Part shown: positions 35,769-46,999 of the stretch, piece after piece
Layout of the letters: each line of letters opens with the position of its first letter
Position numbering within the stretch: position 1 is the first letter of the stretch
Assembly: GCF_907164915.1 (NCBI RefSeq)
Contig: NC_061862.1
Coordinates: 85,980,846-86,044,845, forward strand
DNA from: Impatiens glandulifera
Taxonomy: Eukaryota > Streptophyta > Magnoliopsida > Ericales > Balsaminaceae
Length of the DNA: 64,000 bases
Direction of reading: 5' to 3'
Program-made: the position numbers and the translations under genes
The notes under the pieces: model-generated
Told to the model about the DNA's origin: nothing
Database searches by the model: none
What the model saw: the letters and a program-made list of their open reading frames with translations, nothing else

Positions 35769-38700
35769 TTAAAGTGATGCCCGATGAACTAGTCCCAACT
35801 TAGATCGTAGATTTTCAAAAGGACCTTTAGGAAGTGCTTTTGTGAAGATATCAGCAACATTGTCTTCACTTTTTACTGCAACCATCTCAATGATTCCCTC
35901 TAATACTTTTTCACGAATAAAGTGATGCTCCAACTCAATGTGTTTTGTCCTCGCATGAAACACAGGATTTGAAGTCAATTTAATAGCACTCAAATTATCT
36001 CCATGTATAGGAACTGGATGATCAAACTTGACATGAAAATCCTCCCATAGTCTACGAAGCCATATGCACTCCTGTGCTGCGTGAGTTGATGCTTTGTATT
36101 CCGCTTCCGTTGTAGACAAGGATACCGATCCTTGTTTCCTACTACTCCAAGATATGCTAGTATTTCCACAAAGAAAAACAAACCCAGATGTGGACCTTCG
36201 ATCATCTCGATCTCCAGCAAAGTCAGCATCTGCATATCCTTGCAAGACAAATTTCGCATCTTTCTCATATAGTAGACCAATATCTAGCGAGGTATTAATA
36301 TACTTCAAAATTTTCTTCGCTTCTTCGAAGTGTGGTTTCCTTGGCTCCTGCATGTATCGACTCACCACTCCAACTGCATAAGCAATATCAGGCCTTGTTA
36401 TAGTCAGATAAATCAAACTTCCCACAAGAGCACGATAAGGACGAGGATCTGGTAGACACGTTCCTTCGTCTCGACTAAGTCTGGGATTTACGTCGAGAGG
36501 AGTATAGCTCTTTTTTCCATCAGTCATACCAAAATTTTCTACCAACTTCTTTGCATAGTTGATCTGCGATACAAACAACCCTTTATCGAAATTTTCAATT
36601 TGCAGACCAAGGAAGGTTCCAAGTTCACCAAGCTTCTTCATCTCAAAACGAAGCGAGAGCTCATCTTGTAGACGAGCAACCTCATCATAGTTACTGCCCG
36701 TCAAGATTATGTCATCCACATAAAGAAGCACCACCACCATCTGTCCATGATTCTTCTTTATAAATAGACTTGAGTCGGATTCTGAAGCCTTGTACCCACA
36801 AAATTGAAGATATTCTGCAATTTTTCCATACCAAGCACGCGGGGCTTGCTTTAATCCATATAGTGCCTTCTTAAGTCTACATACCAACTGGGAACCATCA
36901 GTCTTCTCGAATCCAGGTGGTTGTTCCATATATATTGGACGATCAAGTTCTCCGTAGAGAAATGCATTCTTGACATCCAATTGCCACAACTTCCACCGAG
37001 AACTTGCTGCTAAGGCCAACACAGTGCGAATTGACGTCATCTTCGCAACTGGGCTGAATGTCTCCTCGTAATCTTCTCCATACTTCTGTGAGAATCCTCG
37101 AGCGACCAATCTAGCTTTGTATCGATCTATGCTTCCATCAGCCTTTCGCTTGATTCGATACACCCACTTACATGTGACTGTTTGAGTATCAGGAGGCTTC
37201 GGAACAACGTCCCATGTCTCATTCTTCTTGAGAGCATGCATTTCCTCCTCCATTGCTGTCACCCATTCTTTGACATTTTTTGCTTCATTATAAGAAGTGG
37301 GTTCCTCGTCGTCTATTGCGTTTGCCAAGAAACAAGAAAATGTTGTTACAAAATTATCATCCCTGAATCGACAGGGTTTTACTATGTTCCTTCTTGGTCG
37401 AGATTCCCCATTATGTTGTTGACTTGATTCTTCCTGATGTGGACTTCCTGGTAACCTTTCACCTTTGGCTCCTTCATCGACTGAAGTATCTTGAGCTAAG
37501 TCAGGGCTCCCCCTGTCACTATTATTACTACAGGAGCTTCCCGTAGACGTGGGAATGGGAAGATCAGTCTGAACAGTTTCTTCAACATCCTTCATATAGT
37601 ACGAAGAAATTTCGTCGAAAACAACATCTCTCGACACAGTGCATTTGTGAGTTGACGGATCCATACACCGCCACCCTTTCCTTCTCTGGTCATAGCCGAC
37701 AAACACGCATTTGACTGCCTTCGCATCCAATTTGGTCCTTCTCGAGTCTGGAATATGGACATAACAAGTTGATCCAAAAACTCGAAAATGTTTAACATTT
37801 GGCTTAAAACCAAAAAGCATCTCGAATGGAGATTTGAACTCATTTGGGCTAAGAGGAACTCGATTGATGACATGAGCAGCACAACCTTCTGCCCATAACT
37901 GCCTTGGTATATTCTTCATATGCAGCCAAGACTTACAAGTCTCTGTAAGGTGTCGAATCTTCCTTTCGGCTATCCCATTCTGTTGCGGGGTCTCGGGGCA
38001 AGAGAGTTCTCTTTTTATGCCATTTTGCCTACAAAACAGTTCAAACTCTTTTGAGCAAAATTCCCCACCATTGTCTGTCCGCAATACTCGAATTTTCCTT
38101 TCTTGTTCTCCTTCTACCGTCTCCTTGAACTCGAGAAATTTAGAGAACACTTCAGACTTTTCTTTCACAAAGTACACCCAAGTGAACCTGGAGAAATCAT
38201 CCACAAACAACAGCATATATTTACTTCCCGAGTATGAGGCAGTTCGAGTTGGTCCCATCAAGTCACTATGAACTCGATCCAAAGGACCCTTACTTCTCGA
38301 TACAGAGTTGTCGAAAGGAAGTCGATGAGCCTTCCCATATTGACATCCTTCACACACACTGCCCTCCTCAATTCTCAGATCTTCAGGTAGACCTTCGACA
38401 AGTTTCTTTCGAGACATAACACTGAGCTTAGTCATATTGACATGCCCAAGTCTTGCATGCCATAGAAAAGAGGTGCTTTTGTCGTTCACCCTTTCTATGT
38501 ACGAATTTGAAGCTGAAAGGACAAAGAGATCATTTACCCGAGTTCCAGTGTGGACCACATCCGCCTTGATTTCTTTCACGTTCCTTAAGAACTTCACATC
38601 ATTTGGACCAAACAACACCAAATTTCCAGCGTCTACAGCATTTGCAACCGAGAAGAGATTCTTCTGAATTCCTGGAACGTGGTAGACATTCTTCAGAGTA

Positions 38701-39791
38701 ATAGATTCTCCTTTATCGCTTTCAATGACAACTGATCCTTCCTTTTTAACTTCGTGAACCGAGTTATCAGCCGTGACAATGCCAGCGCCCCCATTATGAA
38801 CTCGACTCGACGAGAACACAGAACCATCTCCAGTAACATGATGTCCGCACCCTGAATCGACGATCCACCTTTGATCGATCTCCTGTTTATCATGAGAAGC
38901 CTCTGTTTTCTTTTCCTTCGAAGTCGTCACATCGACATGAAAAGCCTTGTCCCAGTCCTCCTCAACACGCTGGTTAGACTTTTCTCCGAAATTTGAACCA
39001 GCAAAATTTCCATTCAAATTTACTCGACAATCTCTCTTGAAGTGTCCAGTCTTTCCGCACCTGAAACACTTAACGGACTTCTTAGGAATATTTGAAGAAT
39101 CTTGACCTGTTTCTTCCTTCTTCGACTTTCCCTTTTTCCAGCTCGATTTCTTCACGAACAACGCACTGTTCGACTCCTCCTTTATACTCGTTTCAGCCAT
39201 TTGTGCGGCCAACGACTCTTGAGATGACAAGAGATTTTCAAACTCCTCGAGTGAAGGTTGTTGAGCCCAACCTTGAATCGAGGTGATGAATGGTGTATAT
39301 TCGGGTCGAAGTCCTCGAACAATATGCCTCTTTGTTCGAGCCTCTGAGATTTTCTCATCTGGATTCAATAAAGAAATTTCTGAGCATATGTTCTTTACCT
39401 TAAGAAAGAACTCCGAGACAGATCCGATTTGCTTTGCGGCTGCCAACTCGTTTTCAAGCATCTGGAGACGAGCCTCGTTCTTCTTATTGAAAAGACGATC
39501 AAGCGTTTCCCAGATCTCACGAGCAGATCCACAACCGATGATGTGCTCAAACAGATTGTGGGAGATTGACCTCTTCAACACAAATTCTGCCTTCGCGTTG
39601 AGTCTCTTCCGCTTCTTCGATGCTTCCGCATTTTCAGCAACATCCTCAAGAGCTACATCATCATCGTCTACGACGATGTCCCACAAATCTTCCCCAACCA
39701 GGTACGATTCCATACAAGTTTTCCATATCCGGTAGTTTGACTGGTTTAACAACTCCAAACCGAGTCCAGCTACACGACCACCACTTTCCAT
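35769..39791 (-). CDS. Copia Gag-Pol polyprotein, uninterrupted
   Basis: About 1340 residues. The start was chosen at MESGGRVAGLGLELL because the earlier in-frame ATG lies in the LTR. Domains in Copia order: Gag with NYRIWKTCMESYL and zinc knuckle CFRCGKTGHFKRDC; aspartic protease WIVDSGCGHHVTG; integrase with zinc-binding HARLGHVN...CEGCQYGKAHR and acidic residues in VHSDLMGP, LRTDNGGEF and PQQNGIAERKIRH; reverse transcriptase KARLVARGFSQ and YVDDIILTG; RNase H with SSRKQGSVSLSTTEAEY. The stop overlaps the purine tract next to the 3' LTR. No frameshift or stop was found. It is probably of the Ale-like group, judged from the short LTR and general character. Confidence 0.95.
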   Translation of the reverse strand: MESGGRVAGLGLELLNQSNYRIWKTCMESYLVGEDLWDIVVDDDDVALEDVAENAEASKKRKRLNAKAEFVLKRSISHNLFEHIIGCGSAREIWETLDRLFNKKNEARLQMLENELAAAKQIGSVSEFFLKVKNICSEISLLNPDEKISEARTKRHIVRGLRPEYTPFITSIQGWAQQPSLEEFENLLSSQESLAAQMAETSIKEESNSALFVKKSSWKKGKSKKEETGQDSSNIPKKSVKCFRCGKTGHFKRDCRVNLNGNFAGSNFGEKSNQRVEEDWDKAFHVDVTTSKEKKTEASHDKQEIDQRWIVDSGCGHHVTGDGSVFSSSRVHNGGAGIVTADNSVHEVKKEGSVVIESDKGESITLKNVYHVPGIQKNLFSVANAVDAGNLVLFGPNDVKFLRNVKEIKADVVHTGTRVNDLFVLSASNSYIERVNDKSTSFLWHARLGHVNMTKLSVMSRKKLVEGLPEDLRIEEGSVCEGCQYGKAHRLPFDNSVSRSKGPLDRVHSDLMGPTRTASYSGSKYMLLFVDDFSRFTWVYFVKEKSEVFSKFLEFKETVEGEQERKIRVLRTDNGGEFCSKEFELFCRQNGIKRELSCPETPQQNGIAERKIRHLTETCKSWLHMKNIPRQLWAEGCAAHVINRVPLSPNEFKSPFEMLFGFKPNVKHFRVFGSTCYVHIPDSRRTKLDAKAVKCVFVGYDQRRKGWRCMDPSTHKCTVSRDVVFDEISSYYMKDVEETVQTDLPIPTSTGSSCSNNSDRGSPDLAQDTSVDEGAKGERLPGSPHQEESSQQHNGESRPRRNIVKPCRFRDDNFVTTFSCFLANAIDDEEPTSYNEAKNVKEWVTAMEEEMHALKKNETWDVVPKPPDTQTVTCKWVYRIKRKADGSIDRYKARLVARGFSQKYGEDYEETFSPVAKMTSIRTVLALAASSRWKLWQLDVKNAFLYGELDRPIYMEQPPGFEKTDGSQLVCRLKKALYGLKQAPRAWYGKIAEYLQFCGYKASESDSSLFIKKNHGQMVVVLLYVDDIILTGSNYDEVARLQDELSLRFEMKKLGELGTFLGLQIENFDKGLFVSQINYAKKLVENFGMTDGKKSYTPLDVNPRLSRDEGTCLPDPRPYRALVGSLIYLTITRPDIAYAVGVVSRYMQEPRKPHFEEAKKILKYINTSLDIGLLYEKDAKFVLQGYADADFAGDRDDRRSTSGFVFLCGNTSISWSSRKQGSVSLSTTEAEYKASTHAAQECIWLRRLWEDFHVKFDHPVPIHGDNLSAIKLTSNPVFHARTKHIELEHHFIREKVLEGIIEMVAVKSEDNVADIFTKALPKGPFENLRSKLGLVHRASL

Positions 39792-39843
39792 ATCGAATAA
39801 CAACGATATCTTCTTCAACAATATTACCAAAGCTCTGATACCA

Positions 39844-40134
39844 TGTAACGAAGTCACAACCAGGACTCGATGATCGAACAGTGAAGAATATATATGAAAG
39901 TGAATAGAAAATTTAGAGAATGAAAAGCAAAACTGGAATGAGAATCTGTCTATTGAAATTGATAGAAAAGAGTACGATTACAATCCTTAAATAAAATAAA
40001 CATAACTAAGACTCTTAAACTAAGAGACATGAAGAGTCTCATTTATTAGATAATATCAAGAGTCTTGGACAATCCAAGAGGCTCTTTAACAACCAAAGAC
40101 TCCTTAATTATTATTATTACTTTAATTTCTAACA
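39844..40134 (-). repeat. 5' LTR of the young Copia element
   Basis: 291 bp with TG...CA ends; carries the element promoter. The primer binding site follows at 39,843-39,832. Confidence 0.95.
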
Positions 40135-40139
40135 ATGAC

Positions 40140-42894
40140 TTCTTTCAATAGGGAGAATTTGGTTTTTTAAGTTGTTCTACTAACCGAAGGAAGTGGATGA
40201 GAAGATCGATCACCATTTTTTCAAATGGTAATAATTATAGTATATGGATTGCATTTATAAGATAATTTTTTTTTGTTGTTGTCAAAACTTAATAAATTCA
40301 AGATTATTACTAAGTCGTTTTCGCTAACAGATTCTTAATTATAATGTGAAAATAAAATATATGCTCAAATGTCAATGATAAATCATTACTACTGAGAAGA
40401 TCTATAGGAATTAGCCGGTGTGTTTATAGTATAAAAGAGATATAATATGAGGATAAAAAAATAAGTTTACTCTTTTAGTTAATAAAAATAAAAATATGAG
40501 TTTTAAAAGTTTTATATATATATAATTATTAATATTATTTATTATTACAAATGATTGTATTATCATTATTTAATATTTTAATTATTATATTTAATAATTA
40601 CTGAAATTTAATTAAAATATAACTTAATTATAATTTAATTTTTTATGTGAAATATATTTCTTTAATTAAATGCTATTAATTCACTATAACAAAGTAAATA
40701 CAGTAATGTATATATAAATAAATAATATTATTTATAATTTGTATAGAGTATAAGCTTCTAACAAAAATAAAAATATGTCAAACTCTCCTATAAAAAAATA
40801 TTGTTATACAAGTTGTATTCTTAACCAAAAGCTACCACATTCATTGAATCATTTGAAATGCATAAAAGGTTAATATAAGAAACTAACACATAAAATCACG
40901 AAAACAACCAAAATCGAGGTTCAAAGTTTCTTTTAAGGTGGACTTTTTTGATTGATTATACTCTTTTCATATTTATCGCCCTAAAGATCAAACTACAATC
41001 CTAATAAAAAACAATCAATCCTTGAACAAATCAACAAATTAAACTAGCTTATTAGACACCAATTGAAGAGATTGACACAAAATTAAATAGGTCTCATAAA
41101 AAGCCAAAATCATATAAAAGTATGAATAGCTCCACTCTCCTATCAATTATAGGGCTTGTTTGAGTTGGACCAATAATAGTTTATAAACATGTGCACTCAA
41201 CTTTTGATAATTTTTATAAAAATTGAAATGATTTCTTCCATATATGCATGTCACATCTCAAAGCACTAGCTTATCATATATGTATCAAGCAATTGCAAAA
41301 TATTTACAATAGAATAAACTATATATATCGGAGTTAGTTGGAGCACACCTAACAAGTTCTTGTTATTGATATATATCACTTGAAAATATTATTTTATATA
41401 GTATTGGTTTCATTATATTCATTGTCAAACCCATAAAATTTACAAAATTGATTGTCCTAAAGCTTTCTTTTTTTAATTTGTTATAAGATAATGTATATTG
41501 AAGTTGTATTAATCATTGTAATAGAATCATATCTACAGTCAAACACAAAGATTGAACATGCTGACTTAAGATATGTCAATTTTCTATTGGCTTTTTTGTT
41601 GCAATATTTTAGTGGATCAACTTGAATTTTATTTTTTAAAAGTTGCTAAATATATATTTTAAATTTTTTGATTAAATTAAGAAAAGAAAAGGTGGAATAA
41701 TTAATGATCTTAGATGTCGATTCACTGATTAAATCAGATAAACATTTAAAAAAACCTGTTGGTGGGTTGTTGAAGGAGCGAAAACAATGTGTTTTCCTAC
41801 TCCACTCATAAAGAGAATAAAAAATAATGATTACTGATTACATGATTTAAACAAGATTGTTATTAGTTAATTTAATAAAAGAAATGAAAAATATCTACAT
41901 TATCTTTTTTTCTTATGAAAAATTAATTCTCATTAAATTAAATAAAAAAAATTACATATAGAACATTAATTTACAAATAATAAAAAAATAACATCTATAA
42001 AAATTAAATGAACTAAATAAAATTTTAGATGAAAAATAATACAAATTAAAAAAATTAAAATTTTATTGGAAATTATATAAAATCTTGAATAACTCCAAAG
42101 AGTAATTTATTTTAATTTTATAACAATGAGTGATGAAAAATAATAAGTCGAGCGAGTCAATAAAGCGTGGTTGAAAGAATATCTGTTCAAAATTCTAAGT
42201 CACAATGAATTTTGTCTTTGCCCGATAGTTGGGAAGAAACGCAAAAAAAGATTGTCAAATGATAATTGTCTACATCAAAATAACGATAATTCTAAAAAAA
42301 TAATTAAAAATACGACAGGTACGAACTTGAAAAATAATCTTCAACACGATTGGAATGTATAAACAGCAGACGACGTATTGTTCGAATTACAAAAATCTAA
42401 GAAGTCAATTCTTATAAATAAAATATCGCATTTTGATGAAAAGAAAAGGCAATACTAGAAAGTCATAAAAGGACAATGAACATAATGATCTCTCAACTTT
42501 TATATACCTTTTAAAAAAATAAATCATTAAACAATAATTAAAACATTAATATTGAAGGATTTGTTCATGTACATAGCTAATTAGCTAGAATGTCTATTTA
42601 CTTGAAAAAAATATCCTTGTAAATCTTACAGGATGAAAATCAAACCATAAACCTTTAATTTTGTAATTACACATTTCAAATATTAATATGTAATGACAGT
42701 TCTAGCTGTTTGAGTATGTAGTATATATAAAACATTTACAATCTAAATGATATTTAGAAATAACATGGGAAGCTATATTTCCTATTGAAAAGAAATTTAT
42801 AGAGTAACAAAAATTGCAACCTCTACCATTATTGTCATATACTATTGCCTGGCTGCATCATTTAAAAATAAAAATGTATTCCCCTTAATAAATG
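40140..42894. other. AT-rich intergenic region
   Basis: No supported gene. It contains simple AT stretches and the 3' flank of the GTE-like gene. A 63-codon open frame at 42,171-42,362 has no recognisable features. Confidence 0.6.
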
Positions 42895-45195
42895 TTAATC
42901 TCTCTTAATAAACAAACCAAGACTCTGCAACAACTTTCTACCACTCCAAGGATCAGATAGTGAGCAATTGAACGATTTCTCAAATTCTTTGAAATTGTAA
43001 AGGTTATCGTCTGGCTCTACTCTATTCATCTGCGCACCCAAACAAACAAACAAATTCCCGGTTACAATTCTTTGTTCTAAACAAGACTATGAATAATGAA
43101 TGAATGAATGAATGTACCTTATCCAATGCCAGCCTTGAAGCTTGCCTAGCAGATTCTATTTCTTTCTTCCTTTGCATTTCCAATTTAGTTTTATTTGCTC
43201 TTATTTCATCTTCTATTTTCTTCTTCTCTGCAAAGTTTCAAATAATCCATTTTTAAGAGAAACAAGCTCCATGTTTCTATGCAGTTATACAAAATAAATT
43301 AAACAAACCTATTTGTTGTTGCCTTTCCAATTTAGACTTCTCCTTTTGAATCTTGACTGGATCAGCTTTATCGCCCTGAGAATCAAAATCAAAAGATTTA
43401 ATTAATAAAAGGCGGCAGCAGCAGCAGCAGCAGAGATAGTTGTGATACAATACAGAAAGTTGAGAGTCTTACATGCATTGTTTTCACAATAAGGTTCGAA
43501 TAACGGGCCAATAGCATTGCAGCACGGAGAGCCTTCTTTGGTGACACTGGGAGTTGAACAACCTCAGTGGAGTTCATGTCTAACAACACGTGCAAATTTG
43601 GTAAGTCGTAGCTTGTAAAACAAAGACAACAGCAATTTGTTAACACTAGTTCACCTAAAGAAGAAGCATCGTCACCGTCAGAATCTGGGACTGGCTTGAT
43701 GTTTTCTGATACTGACATGGATTTTGGTTTGGAATCCTGCATCAATAGAGATACTTTAACAATAATGTTTTTAACACAATTAATTAAATACAGACTTTAA
43801 GCTTTAACAAGAAACTATTTTATACCCTTCTCAAGGCACCAACATCATGTCCTCCAGATCTTTCAGAAGATAAATCTGAATCAAAGAAATATGAAAATAA
43901 GAAAGTGTGTTCCTCAATAAATGTTTATTAGGGAAGGAGCAAAGGCAAAACTAACCACTTGAGAAGGCATGGGCGCCATTATTTTGGAGGTGGCATTGGC
44001 ATTTCACGCTACGACAAGAAGCACAAACAGGGACTAACTTTGTAGACCGTTTAGCATTCTCAAGGCACGGAGAGGCTTTATTACCAACATCTATGTCAAG
44101 AACATATTTGCAATTAGCTCTCATAAAGAGCCACACAAAGTAGAAATCTACTCTGGCGTTTCATACCTTTGTGGACAATACTTCTCTCTCGCTGTTTCCG
44201 GCAATCTTCTCGCATCTTCAAGGGCTTGGTCTGAGTCCATAAATAACAAATATCATCAAAGGCTAATCAAATACAAATTAATATTAGAAATGGTGCAATT
44301 CATTTTGAAACAAACAAGAACAATTATTCACATATGCTTATTAGCAATTACTCACTGTTGCCGGCTTTCCAGTGAAGGAACTATTATTATTTTTCCGTGA
44401 AATGTTAGCATCCATTTCTTTTCCACATTGCTTGAGCACAAAACTTGGGTGCTCTAGATCTTGATCTTCATCTTGATTCCACTTTGCCTCAAGAGATCTC
44501 CATCTAGTATCAAACATATGGTTTATTTCCTTGGCCGCAATATGAACCTGATTGTCTGGAGGGTTATACAAAATAGCATTTGAAAAGGTAAGCCTGACAT
44601 CAGCTTCAAACTCTTCAGCACTTGAGTAAGCATGTTTCTCTAATTTGGCTAGCACAGTTCCCAGATCCATTGGTTTAGTGACAATAGAGAAATAATCTGG
44701 AATATTCAGCTTCACTGGATCAACAGGCTGGTTGAAAATCCAACCGTAGGGATGACTCCTAAGTTGTTTCAAAATGCTAGAACATTGTATACTCATATTA
44801 CGTCTTAACTTCCTTCTTTTCTCCTTTTGGTTACATCCAAAACCTGGTTGCCTGCGTTTACGAGAACCCAAGACTAATGCAGGAGAATTCATGTTGGTAT
44901 CATCATAAGAAACAAATACTTTCCCATTGCTCCTCTTTGACTTATCGGTCTCAGAAATAACATCGTAACATTTCTCTCTAACTTGAGGAAAGGATTCAGG
45001 TCGCTTTTTTGGAATTCTAAGCTTATTCTTCTCAATATCTTCATAAGAAGACACAGATATATGCCCATTTCTCCTCTTTGACTTTTCATTCTCAGAAATA
45101 GCATCATAACATTTTTCTCTAACTTGAGGAAAGGGTTCAGATCGCTTCATTGGAATTCTAAGCTTCTTCTTCTCGATATCTTCACTATAAGTCAT
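42895..45195 (-). CDS. Bromodomain protein, GTE (global transcription factor group E) family, GTE12-like
   Basis: Nine coding exons (minus): 44356-45195, 44167-44230, 43956-44090, 43826-43875, 43655-43736, 43473-43579, 43309-43375, 43118-43227, 42895-43029. Phases agree; 1590 bases (529 residues). Residues about 5-92 hold a duplicated basic module. One bromodomain at about 135-240 binds acetylated histone tails: CSSILKQLRSHPYGWIFNQP, then PDYFSIVTKPMDLGTV and NAILYNPPDNQVH. Then come a Cys cluster (CASCRSVKCQCH), a segment PVSPKKALRAAMLLARY and a Lys/Glu-rich coiled coil (EKKKIEDEIRANKTKLEMQR), as in C-terminal halves of GTE8-12. No NET domain is evident. It should act in the nucleus as a chromatin reader. 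An in-frame upstream ATG is lacking. A 5' UTR exon near 46,575-46,750 joins at an acceptor near 45,278. Confidence 0.88.
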
Positions 45196-46750
45196 TCTCA
45201 ATCATAAGTAGCATAGACAGGATCTACTTTCTCTAGTCACCAATAGCCAACGGGCACCAGGAACGATACGTGTACCTGAAAGAATTAATTTGTCACTTGC
45301 TGGAAACTAATGTTTACCATAAAATAAGAAATAAGAAATTGTATCCGATGGCATCCATATATTTCTATTTATCCCAATTTTTTCTTTAGCAGAGGTAAGC
45401 TGATGCACCAATAACCTTTACTCGACTAGGCAAAATAACTGTGAAATATAAAGTTATCAAGCCTAACTAAAAATTACAGTAATAGATGCCTAGATTGAAC
45501 AAGACAAGTCACAAAAAGCTAAGAGTAGACACTCCAATACTGTGGAAGAAACTAAAGTAAAAATGCAGGTTAGTCATTAATTCTCCATTCTTCTTGACTA
45601 AGATAAATTAAGGAGAGCCATGAAACATAAACAAAAGAGTACATTGTTTTCCTTGTAAAGTATACATGTAGCAAGAGATTGCTCTTTTATTAATGATACA
45701 ATGATAAGGCAGTCATGCACACTGGGTTTCAAAGTGTATTATTTTATGTTGTAATAATCCATGTTATGTAAAAAGAGTGATATATGGAATTCTCAACACT
45801 GGGAATTTTATTTGTTACAAAACATATTGATCTGTGATCAACAATTTAATATGGGAAAAAAGCTGAATAGGGATTGGCGGTAAGAGACAATCTTATTGAC
45901 AACATGGATTCGTACTCCTAAATGTAAGTAGCTCATTACATAATCAGGACAGGGTCATGTTGTTTGATGTTCGGGTTATCGACCAACAAATAGGAAATCA
46001 GGGTCTTGAAAAATTAAAGCATGCAGGCTATTTTTACACACCAAAAGTTTGAAGAGGAAAAGCTTGTTCTTCCATATTATTTTCAAGTCTATAAGCATTT
46101 CAGGATATAAAAAAAGTGTTAGCAGTGTTAACAATTTCTCTAAATTATACTCTAAAGAGACTTGTTAAAGGTTTCGAATTCTGACAGACAGAATGTTCAG
46201 AGACGGAAGACAAGTAAACAAGAGATAAATGTAGACGATTTTGTTGTTAGAAGAGAAGTACTCAAACAATAAATTCCCAATTAACCTATGATCTTGGTTA
46301 TTAATTACTTTCTATTGGAAATATTAAGATGATCCAATTTAGAAAATTGACATGACAATACTAAAACATTTAATGCTACAGAAACCTTTACTTGATTGGA
46401 TCATCATTAAACCGAAAATTCCACAAACATCGTACACAATTCTAGTTTTAATTGCATACAAATTACAAGTTATATAGATTACAACCAGAAGTTATACACC
46501 AAACCCAGATCACAATCGCGAGAAACGGGGTTACTTCTCTAAGAGCACAAATAAAAAGATGAAATTAGAAGAACCCACCTCAGAATTGTCAGGCAAAACA
46601 AGAAATCAGACGTCGTCGGAGATGGAGTGACGAAACCCACGAGCGAAGAATCCTAGATCTCTCGTCGTCGTCGTCGAAGGAAGAATGGAAGGAAGGAAGG
46701 AAATCGAATAAGACCTGCTAGCTAGCTAGGGTTTAGATTTCGGCTAAAAG
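45196..46750 (-). other. 5' UTR exons and intron of the GTE-like gene
   Basis: On the minus strand an acceptor CTTTCAG|GTACACG (about 45,278) and a donor CTGAG|GTGGGTTC (about 46,577) bound a 1.3-kb intron in front of the start codon. The first exon contains (GTC)n and GGAA-type microsatellites (46,650-46,705). The upstream side has a GA/CT run (46,783-46,796), common near plant core promoters. No other gene is seen in the intron. Confidence 0.55.
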
Positions 46751-46799
46751 ACGGCTGAATGGGGTTTAACACAATGATTAACCTCTCTCTCTCTCATAT

Positions 46800-46940
46800 A
46801 ACGGAATATCCAAATTCATCGGAAGTTCCGTTTTTTAGGCGATTACCGCGTGCCCTCCCTCAGATCGCTAAAACGCAGAGTTTGACCAATAATTAATTAA
46901 TTAATTAATCTAAATCAATTAATAACAATAAAATAATACT

Positions 46941-46999
<59 letters not shown>

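Larger units (their letters stand above)
35471..40134 (-). mobile_element. Complete, young Ty1/Copia LTR retrotransposon
   Basis: LTRs of 291 bp (35,471-35,761 and 39,844-40,134) both start TGTAACG and end CTAACA, and I see no difference between them. The bases before (35,466-35,470) and after (40,135-40,139) are both ATGAC, a perfect 5-bp duplication. A primer binding site matching initiator tRNA-Met (TGGTATCAGAGC, minus strand 39,832-39,843) abuts the 5' LTR, and a purine tract (AAGGGGGAG, 35,762-35,770) abuts the 3' LTR. Total 4,664 bp with one uninterrupted polyprotein. Confidence 0.97.

Noticed and set aside
42171..42362. Plus-strand 63-codon frame, Lys/Asn-rich
   Set aside because: Composition fits random AT-rich sequence; there is no homology or context to support it.
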